Shown here piece after piece: positions 43,934 to 52,989 of a stretch of 64,000 nt of DNA. Position numbers and translations under genes: made by a program. The notes below the pieces were generated by a model. That model was given only the letters and a program-made list of their open reading frames with translations, was not told the origin of the DNA and did no database searches. This DNA is from Tardiphaga sp. P9-11 (GTDB taxonomy: Bacteria > Pseudomonadota > Alphaproteobacteria > Rhizobiales > Xanthobacteraceae): NCBI RefSeq assembly GCF_008329525.1, contig NZ_NPKQ01000001.1, positions 744,001-808,000 on the forward strand, in the 5' to 3' direction. The first letter of the stretch is position 1; every line of letters begins with the position of its first letter.

Positions 43934-44332
43934 ATGGACATTGATCTGCCGGACGTCATCGCCGAAGTGGGTGCCGCTTTAGCACGCTATGAGAAGGCGC
44001 TGACGACCAACGACACTGCGGTACTCGGCGAGTTGTTTCGCAACGATCCGCGGACGCTCCGTTACGGCATGGGCGAAAACCTCTACGGCTATGACGAGAT
44101 CCAGGCCTTTCGCGGTGCACGCTCGCCGGTCGGTCTCATGCGCCGCACCGCACGCACGGTGATTTCATCCTATGGCCGCGACACTGCGGTCGCCTCGACG
44201 CTATTTTATCGCGACACGGCTCCGGGTAAGGTCGGTCGACAGATGCAGACGTGGATCCGCTTTCCGGAAGGCTGGCGAATCGTGGCGGCGTCTGTCAGCC
44301 TGATCGACGAACCGCAGGGCGCCAAGGGATGA
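43934..44332 (+). CDS. AtzH-like DUF3225 protein (SnoaL superfamily)
   Basis: A 132-residue SnoaL-fold protein matching DUF3225/AtzH. AtzH was reported to convert 1,3-dicarboxyurea to allophanate, with Tyr22 and Arg46 needed for catalysis as I recall. Here Tyr19 and Arg43 keep the same 24-residue spacing, in ALARYEKAL and PRTLRYGMGENLYGYDEIQA. It begins one base after the amidase stop and its own stop overlaps the GntR start (ATGA). It likely processes the amidase product in the same pathway. Confidence 0.82.
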   Translation: MDIDLPDVIAEVGAALARYEKALTTNDTAVLGELFRNDPRTLRYGMGENLYGYDEIQAFRGARSPVGLMRRTARTVISSYGRDTAVASTLFYRDTAPGKVGRQMQTWIRFPEGWRIVAASVSLIDEPQGAKG

Positions 44333-45069
44333 GTTTCGACGACATGCTGATCCAGCCGGGGAAGCCGCGCCGCAAGGCAGGCATCGCCGGGCCGGTCAGC
44401 CGGGTTGACCGTGCCGGGACTATCACCGGCAAAATGACGCGCGCCGAAGAACTCCGCCTGCAACTGGCCGACGAGATAGTACGCGGCGTACTGGCGCCGG
44501 GCACGCCGCTCGACGAAACCGACCTGGCACAACGTTTCAATGTTTCGCGGACGCCAGTACGCGAAGCGCTGCGTCAACTCACCGCGAGCGGCCTCGTCGA
44601 ATCGCGCGCGCATCGCGGCGCGGTCGTGGCGCAGCCATCGATCGATCGTCTCACGGGGATGTTCGAGGCGATGGCGGAGCTCGAAGCGCTCTGTGCAAGC
44701 CTCGCGGCCGAACGAATGCCGGCCGTGCAGCGTCACGGGTTGGAGGCCATTCACGAAGAGCTGCGGGTGTTGAGCTATGACGGCAATCCGGATCGCTTCC
44801 ACGAAGTGAATGAGCGTTTTCACAACGCGATTTATGCGGGATCGCAGAACGAATATATCGCGGAGATCACACTCGCGACCCGGGTTCGCGTTCAGCCGTT
44901 TCGGCGCGCGCAGTTCCGCAATCTTGGTCGTCTTGCAAAGTCTCAAGCCGAGCACGACTGTGTCGTCGTTGCCATCATGCGTGGTGATCGCACCGGCGCT
45001 GCCGCTGCCATGCGCGCCCATATCGAACTGGTCCGCGGCGAATACGAGCATTACGCCGTCTCGCTCTAG
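44329..45069 (+). CDS. GntR/FadR-family transcriptional regulator (FCD domain)
   Basis: A 246-residue regulator. After a basic tail of about 40 residues, the winged HTH holds LADEIVRGVLAPGTPLDETDLAQRF and VSRTPVREALRQLTASGLVE. The C-terminal FCD ligand domain has EALCASLAAERM, NERFHNAIYAGSQNEYI and HDCVVVAIMRGDRTGAAAAMRAHI, giving the expected Asp/His metal ligands. It probably senses the pathway substrate and controls the ABC transporter-amidase operon (inference). Its ATG overlaps the AtzH-like stop. Confidence 0.88.
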   Translation: MSFDDMLIQPGKPRRKAGIAGPVSRVDRAGTITGKMTRAEELRLQLADEIVRGVLAPGTPLDETDLAQRFNVSRTPVREALRQLTASGLVESRAHRGAVVAQPSIDRLTGMFEAMAELEALCASLAAERMPAVQRHGLEAIHEELRVLSYDGNPDRFHEVNERFHNAIYAGSQNEYIAEITLATRVRVQPFRRAQFRNLGRLAKSQAEHDCVVVAIMRGDRTGAAAAMRAHIELVRGEYEHYAVSL

Positions 45070-45242
45070 CCCCAACTCCCCGGATAAAATGGGAACCAAC
45101 ACGTCCTTAGTGGATTGCTTCACATAGGATGTAACCCTTTGGCGCTGAATTTCCCGTCACCGCGAGGTTCCGGGCTTTTGGCGTTGATGTCGATTGCCGC
45201 TCGTCCGTGGGGTATCGAACAAATGCTCTGGAGCACGGCGGC

Positions 45243-46736
45243 ATGGCCCAGTTGAGCAGTGAGGATATCACGGCTTCGCCGACGTCAGGTCAGGGGCCTC
45301 CTGCTGGTTCAAGTCGTGTGATCGAAACTGATATTCCCGCTCGCCTTGATGCACTGCGCTGGAGCGGATTTCATACACGTGTGGTTCTGGCCCTCGGCAT
45401 CACGTGGATTCTCGATGGCCTTGAGGTGACGCTGGCGGGCGCGCTGTCGGGCGCATTGAAGGAAGATCCGGCGCTGAGGTTTTCGAACTTCGATGTCGGC
45501 TTTGCCAACAGTGCCTATCTCGCCGGCGCCGTGATCGGCGCCCTGGGATTTGGCTGGCTGACGGATCGCATCGGCCGGAAGAAGCTGTTCTTCATCACGC
45601 TTGCGCTTTATCTCACGGCGACTGCCGCGACGGCGATGTCATGGAGTCTTGCCAGCTATGCTTTGTTTAGATTCCTGACGGGCGCCGGCATTGGCGGGGA
45701 ATATACCGCGATCAATTCGACGATTCAGGAGCTAGTCCCGGCGCGTTATCGCGGCTGGACCGATCTGGTGATCAACGGCAGTTTCTGGCTCGGCGCGGCG
45801 ATGGGCGCGGTCTGTGCTATCGTCTTGCTGGACCCCGCAGTGATCTCGCAATCCTATGGCTGGCGGCTGGCCTATTTCACCGGCGCGATTCTGGGTCTCA
45901 TCGTGCTGCTCATGCGGATGTGGATTCCGGAAAGCCCGCGCTGGCTGATGATCCATGGTCAGCCGCAGCGCGCAGAGGAGATCGTGGCTGAGATCGAAAT
46001 CTCCGCGCATCAGAAGGCAAAGCCATCGGTTCTGGCCGCGCTGCCGAAGATCAGGCTGACGATGCGTGATCATACGCCGCTGAAGGAAGTCGCCCAGACA
46101 TTGTTCGTGCTGTATCGGCAGCGATCGCTGGTCGGACTCGTGCTGATGGCGTCGCAGGCGTTTTTCTACAACGCGATCTTCTTCACCTATGCGCTGATTT
46201 TGACTGATTTCTTCGGTATCCCGTCCAATCATGTCGGCTGGTACATCCTGCCGTTTGCCGCAGGTAATTTTCTCGGACCACTGTTGCTCGGCCGGCTATT
46301 CGATACGCTCGGGCGTCGCGTCATGATTGCGGTTACCTATGGCATGTCGGGCATATTGCTTGCGATTTCCGGCTATCTGTTTTCGATCGATGTATTGAGT
46401 GCACAGACCCAGACCATCGCCTGGATGATCATCTTCTTCTTTGCGTCGCCGGCGGCGAGTGCGGCCTATCTCACCGTCAGCGAGACGTTCCCGATCGAGG
46501 TCCGTGCACTGGCGATTGCTTTGTTCTATGCGATCGGCACCGGGATCGGCGGTGTTGCTGGCCCGGCTTTGTTTGGCGTGCTGATCGATACCGGCTCGCG
46601 CAACAGCGTGTTTGCCGGATACCTCTTTGGCGCCGGTCTTATGATCGCGGCTGCGATCATCGGCTGGCGCTATGCCATCGCGGCAGAACGTCAGCCGCTT
46701 GAATCAGTTGCACGGCCACTGGCCGTGATGGAGTAA
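45243..46736 (+). CDS. MFS transporter, sugar porter/SP-like family
   Basis: A 497-residue 12-helix transporter. The hallmark loop motifs are GWLTDRIGRKKLFFITLALY and GRLFDTLGRRVMIAVTYGMS, with the SP-type IPESPRWLMIHG after TM6 and VSETFPIEVRALAIALFYAI near TM10. The N-terminal 45 residues are polar. The substrate is unknown; aromatic acids, sugars or metabolites are all possible. Start at 45243 has GGAG upstream and is better than 45207. It is encoded 4 bases before otsB in the same direction, so it may be co-transcribed with the trehalose genes. Confidence 0.8.
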   Translation: MAQLSSEDITASPTSGQGPPAGSSRVIETDIPARLDALRWSGFHTRVVLALGITWILDGLEVTLAGALSGALKEDPALRFSNFDVGFANSAYLAGAVIGALGFGWLTDRIGRKKLFFITLALYLTATAATAMSWSLASYALFRFLTGAGIGGEYTAINSTIQELVPARYRGWTDLVINGSFWLGAAMGAVCAIVLLDPAVISQSYGWRLAYFTGAILGLIVLLMRMWIPESPRWLMIHGQPQRAEEIVAEIEISAHQKAKPSVLAALPKIRLTMRDHTPLKEVAQTLFVLYRQRSLVGLVLMASQAFFYNAIFFTYALILTDFFGIPSNHVGWYILPFAAGNFLGPLLLGRLFDTLGRRVMIAVTYGMSGILLAISGYLFSIDVLSAQTQTIAWMIIFFFASPAASAAYLTVSETFPIEVRALAIALFYAIGTGIGGVAGPALFGVLIDTGSRNSVFAGYLFGAGLMIAAAIIGWRYAIAAERQPLESVARPLAVME

Positions 46737-46740
46737 TATC

Positions 46741-47562
46741 ATGAACATGCCACAGAAGATTATTGAAATCCCTGTCGATGATGCACCGCATTCCGAGGAA
46801 GTGCTGTATCCGGGCGCGGAATTGCCGCGGCTCGGCGAATGCGCGCTGTTGCTCGATATTGACGGTACGCTGCTCGACATGGCGCCGACACCGCGCGAAG
46901 TCTGGGTGCCGCCGGATCTGGCGACGTCCATGGGTAAACTGTTGCAACGCACGAATGGCGCGATGGCTCTCGTCTCCGGCCGTTCGGTCAACGATATCGA
47001 TCTGATCTTCGCACCGATGCAGTTTCCTGCGGTCGGCGGTCACGGTGCCGAGATGCGTCTGTCGGCGGAAAATGAATCGGTTGCGACCGCTGCGCCGCCG
47101 ATGGACAAGGAATTGAAGCGTCGGCTTGCAGCTATCGCCAAGCTGAGCCCGGGCATTCTGCTTGAGGACAAGGGCTATTCGCTCGCGCTGCATTATCGCC
47201 TCGCGCCGCATGCCGAGAAGGCGATCTATGATGCGGTCTCGGCGATCCGCGCAGACCTGCCTAACGCGCCGATTGAAGTGCTGCCCGGCAAGGCTGTGTG
47301 CGAGATCAAGCCGGCCGGTTTTACCAAGGCGACGGGTGTGATTGAATTGATGACGCATGAACCATTCAACGGACGTCGCCCGATTTTCATCGGTGACGAC
47401 GTCACCGATGAATCGGTTTTCGCGATCATGTCCGGCATGAATGGTCTCGCATTCTCCGTCGGTCGCCGCGCGCAAGGCGTGTCGGGTCACTTCGACGAGC
47501 CGCGCGATGTGCGCGCGTGGCTTGCGCGCTTACTGATCGACGATGCCGCGAAATCGAAGTGA
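46741..47562 (+). CDS. otsB: Trehalose-6-phosphate phosphatase
   Basis: A 273-residue HAD-fold phosphatase. Motif 1 is LLLDIDGTLLDM (nucleophile Asp39, acid/base Asp41), motif 2 ALVSGRSVNDID, motif 3 Lys region EIKPAGFTKATGV, and motif 4 IFIGDDVTDESVF. It removes phosphate from trehalose-6-phosphate in the cytoplasm, the last step of osmoprotectant trehalose synthesis. Together with otsA downstream it forms the complete OtsAB route. Length and motifs are standard. Confidence 0.95.
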   Translation: MNMPQKIIEIPVDDAPHSEEVLYPGAELPRLGECALLLDIDGTLLDMAPTPREVWVPPDLATSMGKLLQRTNGAMALVSGRSVNDIDLIFAPMQFPAVGGHGAEMRLSAENESVATAAPPMDKELKRRLAAIAKLSPGILLEDKGYSLALHYRLAPHAEKAIYDAVSAIRADLPNAPIEVLPGKAVCEIKPAGFTKATGVIELMTHEPFNGRRPIFIGDDVTDESVFAIMSGMNGLAFSVGRRAQGVSGHFDEPRDVRAWLARLLIDDAAKSK

Positions 47563-47719
47563 ATCACCTCAAGTCATTGATGCCGATGCGGATGGAACTC
47601 GCGAAAGAGTGAGTTCCATCGCCGCATGCCCGAATTTGGTTTCAATTGGGTCGAATGGTGACGAGGAACCATATTGATGAACGGACGTTTATGAATATGT
47701 GCAATCAGGAGGGGACCCT

Positions 47720-49195
47720 GTGAATCTCGTCGTAGTCTCAAACCGAGTATCGCGCGCTTCGGCGAATGAGCCGATGACCGGCGGTCTGGCAGCAGCCTTG
47801 CTGCCCGTGGTGGAGAAATCCGGTGCGATTTGGGTGGGTTCCAGTGGTCGCGTGCGCGACGGCGCGCAAAAGGAGCCGTTTGCCGAAATTGAGGCGCTGG
47901 GCGCTGGTGCGCTCGCGATGCTCGATCTGCCTGCTGCGCATTACGGTGGCTATTACGAAGGTTTCGCCAATTCGGCGCTTTGGCCTGCTCTGCATTCCCG
48001 TACCGACCTGATCCGCACCTGCCAGGATGATTATCGATCCTATCGCGAAGTGAATTCGTTCTTCGCGCGCGCGCTGCTGCGGTTCCGCAAGCCCGATACC
48101 GCGTTCTGGATTCAGGATTACCATTTCCTTGCGCTTGGCGCAGAATTGCGCGCACTTGGCGTGACGCATCCGCTTGGCTTCTTCCTGCACACGCCTTGGC
48201 CAACGCGCGATATCTTCGGCGGCGTGCCGCATCATCGCGAACTGGTCGAGGCAATGCTCGCTTACGATCTGATCGGCTTCCAGACCGAGGGTGATCGCGA
48301 CAACTTCCTGTCTTATGTCGATGGCGAGCTCAGCCTGGACACGACGGGTGGCGTGGTGATGTCGCGTTATGGCGCGTCGCGCTGTGCAGTATTTCCGATC
48401 GGCATCGATCCCGCGAAGTTTGCTACGCATGCCGCCAAGGCCGCGTCGCATCCCGATGTGTCGCGGCTGCGTCGCAGCCTGAATGGCGAGAAGCTTGCTA
48501 TCGGCGTCGATCGCGTCGATTACTCCAAGGGCCTCGTCAATCGTATCGAAGCGTTCGATCGCATGCTGGAGCTGCAACCGCAGTTGAAGCGTACGGTGTC
48601 GTTGCTGCAGATCGCGACGCTGTCGCGCGGCACGATCGAGGCCTATGGCGATCTACAGAACCAGCTTGCGAGACTGGTGAGCGACGTGAATGGTCGCCAC
48701 GGTGAAGTTGACTGGACGCCGATCCGCTATCTCAACAAGGGTTTTAGCCAGACCGTTCTTGCCGGCCTCTATCGCACCGCGCAGGTCGGTGTGGTCACGC
48801 CGCTGCATGACGGTATGAATCTGGTGGCCAAGGAATATGTCGCTGCGCAGAACCCGGTCGATCCCGGTGTGCTGGTGCTGTCGAAATATGCAGGCGCCGC
48901 CAACGAGCTCGATACGGCCCTGCTGGTCAATCCGCATGATATCGACGGCATGGCGCGCACCATCGCGACTGCGCTGTCGATGCCGTTGCTGGAGCGCCGC
49001 ATGCGCTGGGAAGCCATGATGGCGAAGCTGCGTGCCGGCACGATCCAGGACTGGTTCGCCGATTTCGTCGATGCGCTTGGGCAAGCCCACGTCGCCAATG
49101 ACAAGTTGCCGGTGGAGACGCTGCCGGTCGTCGAGTCGCCCGTGGTCTGGCCGGTGCGGTCGCTGGGCGCTGAGGTAAGTAGCCGATTCCATTGA
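47720..49195 (+). CDS. otsA: Alpha,alpha-trehalose-phosphate synthase (UDP-forming)
   Basis: A 491-residue GT20 glycosyltransferase. It begins with NLVVVSNRVSRASANEPMTG GL (start GTG 47720 preceded by GGAGGGGA). FWIQDYHFLALGAELR, LGFFLHTPWPTRDIFGG, GVDRVDYSKGLVNRIEAFDR and TPLHDGMNLVAKEYVAAQ are canonical donor and acceptor motifs. It makes trehalose-6-phosphate from UDP-glucose and glucose-6-phosphate, supplying OtsB. Separated from otsB by 157 bases with no clear terminator, so transcription may be shared. Confidence 0.95.
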   Translation: MNLVVVSNRVSRASANEPMTGGLAAALLPVVEKSGAIWVGSSGRVRDGAQKEPFAEIEALGAGALAMLDLPAAHYGGYYEGFANSALWPALHSRTDLIRTCQDDYRSYREVNSFFARALLRFRKPDTAFWIQDYHFLALGAELRALGVTHPLGFFLHTPWPTRDIFGGVPHHRELVEAMLAYDLIGFQTEGDRDNFLSYVDGELSLDTTGGVVMSRYGASRCAVFPIGIDPAKFATHAAKAASHPDVSRLRRSLNGEKLAIGVDRVDYSKGLVNRIEAFDRMLELQPQLKRTVSLLQIATLSRGTIEAYGDLQNQLARLVSDVNGRHGEVDWTPIRYLNKGFSQTVLAGLYRTAQVGVVTPLHDGMNLVAKEYVAAQNPVDPGVLVLSKYAGAANELDTALLVNPHDIDGMARTIATALSMPLLERRMRWEAMMAKLRAGTIQDWFADFVDALGQAHVANDKLPVETLPVVESPVVWPVRSLGAEVSSRFH

Positions 49196-49417
49196 GCCGG
49201 GCCGTTGGGCAGGCCAATGGGAAGGTCTGCCGGGCGCGCTGATGCCTGGATTGCCGTGCCGACCCATTGCAAGCCGATTCGCCGCTCGCCAGGGCGGGCA
49301 GGCGGCGCCAGGGCTGACCCGAATTCCCTATATCCTTCAATAATTTGAGAAAAACCGCCGGGTCGAGCCGCCGGTCCCTTGCAAATCTCGCTCCGGCCCG
49401 TCATGAGAAGGCGCGCC

Positions 49418-49507
49418 GGAGAGATGGCCGAGTGGCTTAAGGCGCACGCTTGGAAAGCGTGTGTGCGGGAAACCGTACCGTGGGTTCGAATCCCACTCTC
49501 TCCGCCA
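49418..49507 (+). tRNA. tRNA-Ser(GGA)
   Basis: The acceptor stem GGAGAGA / TCTCTCC, a D-arm (TGGCCGAGTGGCTTAAGGC), an anticodon loop TTGGAAA with anticodon GGA at 49452-49454, a long class II variable arm (TGTGCGGGAAACCGTACC), a T-arm GGGTTCGAATCCC, and encoded CCA (49505-49507) are all present. It decodes UCC/UCU. It marks the boundary between the core genes and the accessory region. Confidence 0.97.
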
Positions 49508-49720
49508 GTCCAAGTCGCCCTACCGTGGCGATGGTTTACAATAGGCCAAAATTCCCGCGGTATTTTCAATAGTTATCGCGGCGGAGAAGCTCGGAGATCA
49601 CGGCTGCCCAGGAATTTCGCGGCCGGAGAATGCCAAATTCTCCAAAACCTTCGTACTATCGTGATCGGCACGGTTTCGAAAAAGAGAGCAATTTCAATGC
49701 TTGCCTAGTGGGTTGTTTCG

Positions 49721-49935
49721 AAGCCATCTCCCTCGGGCAAAGCCCATGTAACAATTCGGTATTTCAAAGTTCGGATAATCTGGCTCCCGTTCAGCACACT
49801 GAAGAGCCTATCAAGGCTATTCGTGGAGGCGCAGTGAACCTGGTCAACGGGATGGACACCCTCCGAAATCGCTTGAGCTACTCCCACGGCCGTGGCGGAA
49901 AGCCGGTGAAGTCGTCTCCGCGGCACGGGCTCTTA
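49721..49935 (+). pseudogene. Remnant of an abortive-infection (Abi_C-type) gene
   Basis: The plus-strand reading contains SSDNLAPVQHTEEPIKAIRG followed by LVNGMDTLRNRLSYSHGRGG and KPVKSSPRHG. This resembles the C-terminal domain of abortive infection proteins, where L-A-P-x-Q-H-T-E ... L-R-N-R/K ... H-G-x-G ... P-R-H-A is conserved. The match stops abruptly after P-R-H where the oppositely oriented TrlF gene ends; upstream residues are not recognisable. It seems to be the truncated tail of a lost defence gene. The identification is by eye and would need a profile search. Confidence 0.55.
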
Positions 49936-49938
49936 AAA

Positions 49939-52788
49939 TTAGGCAGTTTCAAAGCCGTATTTTCGGCCTCTCAGATCAAATGCTTCCCGACCGCCTTCCA
50001 TGATTGATGTAATGGCTGGGCGGATCGAGGGAGTCTCGATTGCCCCGTCGCAGTCGATCTGAATTCGGGCTGAATTCACATTCGGATTCGATGACGGTTC
50101 GGCAGATTTCAGCGCGATGACCTTATCTGCGTCGCCGTTGACGACAATGTTAGAGTTGTGTGTCGAGAAGATCAGCTGGCGCGTGGTCTTCGATTTTCTC
50201 AGAAGCTCAACGATGCGCATGATCACCCGGTTGTCCAGGTCATCCTCAGGTTGGTCAATAATCAGCGTTCCCGCCGACTGCTTGAGCAGGAGTTCCAGAA
50301 GAGCGGACGCCTGTTGGCCTGGCGACGCCATCTTGAAATCAATCGCCCGTCCATCGTCCATATACGACAGAATAATCGAATCTCTGGGCACGGCTGATAC
50401 AATAGCAGATATCGAGGCATCGCTCAGGTTGATGTAAATGCGCTTGCGTTGACGCTCTGTTAGAGTCCGGGCGCCTTTGAACAGCACGGACTGCAAGGCC
50501 GAAAGCAGTCCTTCACTTGCCTCAGGCGGTGAACCCGCGTTGATCTTGGCTTCGTAGATCTCAAGCAGCGACTTCCGCAGCGTTTGCCAGCCGCTGGCCT
50601 GATCCTCGGTAAGAATAGCGCCAACCCACTCCGAGCAGCCTTCGTCGACCTGCTGTGTGCCTGTCCCTTCGAACAGCTTTGCGAGTGTCGAAACGTAGGC
50701 AGCGGGCAGACGGTCTTTTTTAACCCTCGCCTTGAGCAAATCGCTCGACTTGCCGGCAACCTTATCAGCGGCGGTCTTGAGAATCTGGTGACGCCGTTCC
50801 ACCAGCTCATCGAGGTTGGTGACAGCGTCGTCGTAGGCCTTCACGTATGGAGATTTGGAAGTTTCGGCAGCTCTTGCCCGCGACAAGACACCTTCCGCGG
50901 TCTGCAACTCCGCCGTCAGCCGCGCGCTGTCGTCGATCAAGTTTTTATGCTTGCCCTGCTCTACCAGGGCGGCGTCGTAAGTCGCCTTGAAGGCGGTATG
51001 CTTGAGGGCGAATGCCTCTTTGGCAGCCGCCTGCCCAGCTATAAGAGTGTTAAGCCCCCGCTTTGCGCCAGCGATCGCAGTTGAGACCGCGGCCTTCGTC
51101 TGTACAGTCAGATCTCTCAGCCCGACTGCATCTTCAAATTCGGCGGCGCCTTCATAATCCGCAAGGTCGACCTGCAGCAATGAATCTTCCAGCCCCTCCA
51201 AATCCGCAAGTCCGGAAATAGCTTGATCGGCGACCTGATTAATATAATCGGCCGTGCGCGAGTACTTCGGCGCATCTTCGAGTGTTTTCAGGTGTTCAGC
51301 AGACGCACCTTCGGCCTCGAGCCGCTGCGCAAGCGCGGTAAGCCGCTGGCGCAGATCGTCGACCTTGCTCTTCGCTTGTTGATGTTCAAGCCTGGATTGC
51401 CAATAACTGGCCAAGTTCTGCAGGGCAGTGGTGACGTCACGCCGCGCATTTTCAATGAGCTGTTCTATCTCGCGTTGCTTATCGACCTCTTCGGCCGCCG
51501 CGATGCTCGTAATCTGCTCGGACGCGGTCGATGGATCGTTCATCGTGCTCGACAGGCCCTTCTGCCGAAATGCGCGGGAGCGAAAGCGCTCGCGCGCGGT
51601 CTTGGTCGTCAGCGTTGTCGATCCGCCCCCACTTGAGACAACGATCGCCTCAGGATTGACAACAGTGCGTCGCCAAGTCTCCCGTACGCCTTCGCGTTCG
51701 AGCACCACTTCCACATATCCGTCGCCAGCAAGGGTCTCATCGATGAGCTTGACCTCACGGTCATTCGCGTCCTCGTTTCGGGTCCCGAGATCGCGGTCGG
51801 TTCTACCCAATCCGAACCGGAGATATTCTAGGAACGCGCTTTTGCCGGCGCCTCGGCCGCCGATAATCGCGTTGAAGCCGTCGTTGAACGACACAGCAAC
51901 GGGCACAGCGCCTGTTAAGGTGCTTTTCACGTGAAGTTCGACCAGCCGCTCTGCAGGAGACTCCGGCGTCTCGTAGACGATCCTCGCTTCGTCTGCCAGT
52001 AACGCCTGCCGCAAGGCTTCGATCGAATGCTCGCCAAGCTTGATCCAACAATAATGCTTACCCAGGCGATTCCAGTCAGCTGACCGATTATCGCCGGTTG
52101 CGACAACGGCCCGGCGCCGCCGGCCCCAATCGTCAATCTTGCCGTGGATCTTCTGGATGGTAACCTCATCGAGGTCGCCGTAAGGCTGCTCGATATAGAC
52201 GCCGTCGACGGTCAGGTTGGCAAAGCGCGGGTGATGCCCAGCCTCATTCAGGCTTTTATGCGCGTCCTGCCGGCTAAAATGCGGAAGGATGACGCAGACA
52301 TCTTTCAGATGCTGCTCTGCAGCGATATTGCGAACAAAGCCCATGACCGTCTCCCGAGCTGGGACAATGGCGCAGGTCTTCGAATCGGCATCAGCTGCAG
52401 GCAGCAGATTGCCGGCGGCCGCTAGCGCAAGCTTCTGGGTGTCCGCCTCGAGAGATGGATCGAAGATCGCGAGGCACTGGGCATTGTCCGCAAGCGTGAT
52501 TTCCACTGCGGGGAATGCGCGCACCGCTGATCCCGTTTCAGCTGCCGCTGCCATCACGTATTTTGAGAGGCAGATGTCGTGGTGATCCGATATCGCGACG
52601 GCAAGAAGGCCGGCATCTTCGGCGGCTTTCAGAAAGCTTTTGGCCCAATCCATGCGTGCTGTCTCTGCGGCCTCACCTCCGCCTGGTAAGTCAGGCGAGC
52701 CTGACCAGGCGAGATCGCGCGGCGTATGACATTGAAAGTCGCTTTTGTGCCAAACCGTCCCCGGATGAAGCCCCAGTTGATAGGCCAT
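49939..52788 (-). CDS. PHP phosphoesterase-SMC-like ATPase (TrlF family AAA-like ATPase)
   Basis: A 949-residue protein. Residues 1 to about 285 form a PHP-type metal phosphoesterase domain (HKSDFQCHTPRD, AVAISDHHD, FPAVEITLA, VILPHFSRQDAH, GDNRSADWNR). An SMC/Rad50-type ATPase follows: Walker A IIGGRGAGKSAFLEYL, a long coiled coil (about 420-720), signature SPGQQASALLELLL, Walker B GTLIIDQPEDDLDN and H-loop STHNSN. The TrlF name is the annotation I recall for this architecture. The fused nuclease-like and ATPase parts suggest nucleic-acid surveillance, repair or phage defence. The start at 52788 has GGGGA upstream; an earlier codon at 52842 is less likely. The first motif His is Gln (Q19). 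Confidence 0.82.
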   Translation of the reverse strand: MAYQLGLHPGTVWHKSDFQCHTPRDLAWSGSPDLPGGGEAAETARMDWAKSFLKAAEDAGLLAVAISDHHDICLSKYVMAAAAETGSAVRAFPAVEITLADNAQCLAIFDPSLEADTQKLALAAAGNLLPAADADSKTCAIVPARETVMGFVRNIAAEQHLKDVCVILPHFSRQDAHKSLNEAGHHPRFANLTVDGVYIEQPYGDLDEVTIQKIHGKIDDWGRRRRAVVATGDNRSADWNRLGKHYCWIKLGEHSIEALRQALLADEARIVYETPESPAERLVELHVKSTLTGAVPVAVSFNDGFNAIIGGRGAGKSAFLEYLRFGLGRTDRDLGTRNEDANDREVKLIDETLAGDGYVEVVLEREGVRETWRRTVVNPEAIVVSSGGGSTTLTTKTARERFRSRAFRQKGLSSTMNDPSTASEQITSIAAAEEVDKQREIEQLIENARRDVTTALQNLASYWQSRLEHQQAKSKVDDLRQRLTALAQRLEAEGASAEHLKTLEDAPKYSRTADYINQVADQAISGLADLEGLEDSLLQVDLADYEGAAEFEDAVGLRDLTVQTKAAVSTAIAGAKRGLNTLIAGQAAAKEAFALKHTAFKATYDAALVEQGKHKNLIDDSARLTAELQTAEGVLSRARAAETSKSPYVKAYDDAVTNLDELVERRHQILKTAADKVAGKSSDLLKARVKKDRLPAAYVSTLAKLFEGTGTQQVDEGCSEWVGAILTEDQASGWQTLRKSLLEIYEAKINAGSPPEASEGLLSALQSVLFKGARTLTERQRKRIYINLSDASISAIVSAVPRDSIILSYMDDGRAIDFKMASPGQQASALLELLLKQSAGTLIIDQPEDDLDNRVIMRIVELLRKSKTTRQLIFSTHNSNIVVNGDADKVIALKSAEPSSNPNVNSARIQIDCDGAIETPSIRPAITSIMEGGREAFDLRGRKYGFETA

Positions 52789-52989
52789 AGAATCCCCAAT
52801 GCAAATTTGCGGCATACTCTCTGAGGTTGCGCTGGGATGCAAGCGAATGTACCGGCTGTAAAAGCATGAAATCAGAATGATCAGCTACTTAGACGGATGC
52901 TTCGGCCCGGCAGAGCATGGCATCATGGCTCAGTCAACGAAAGCTACACGCCGAGAAAGAAAATCGTGCGATCGTCGGCGCTCTGCAAG

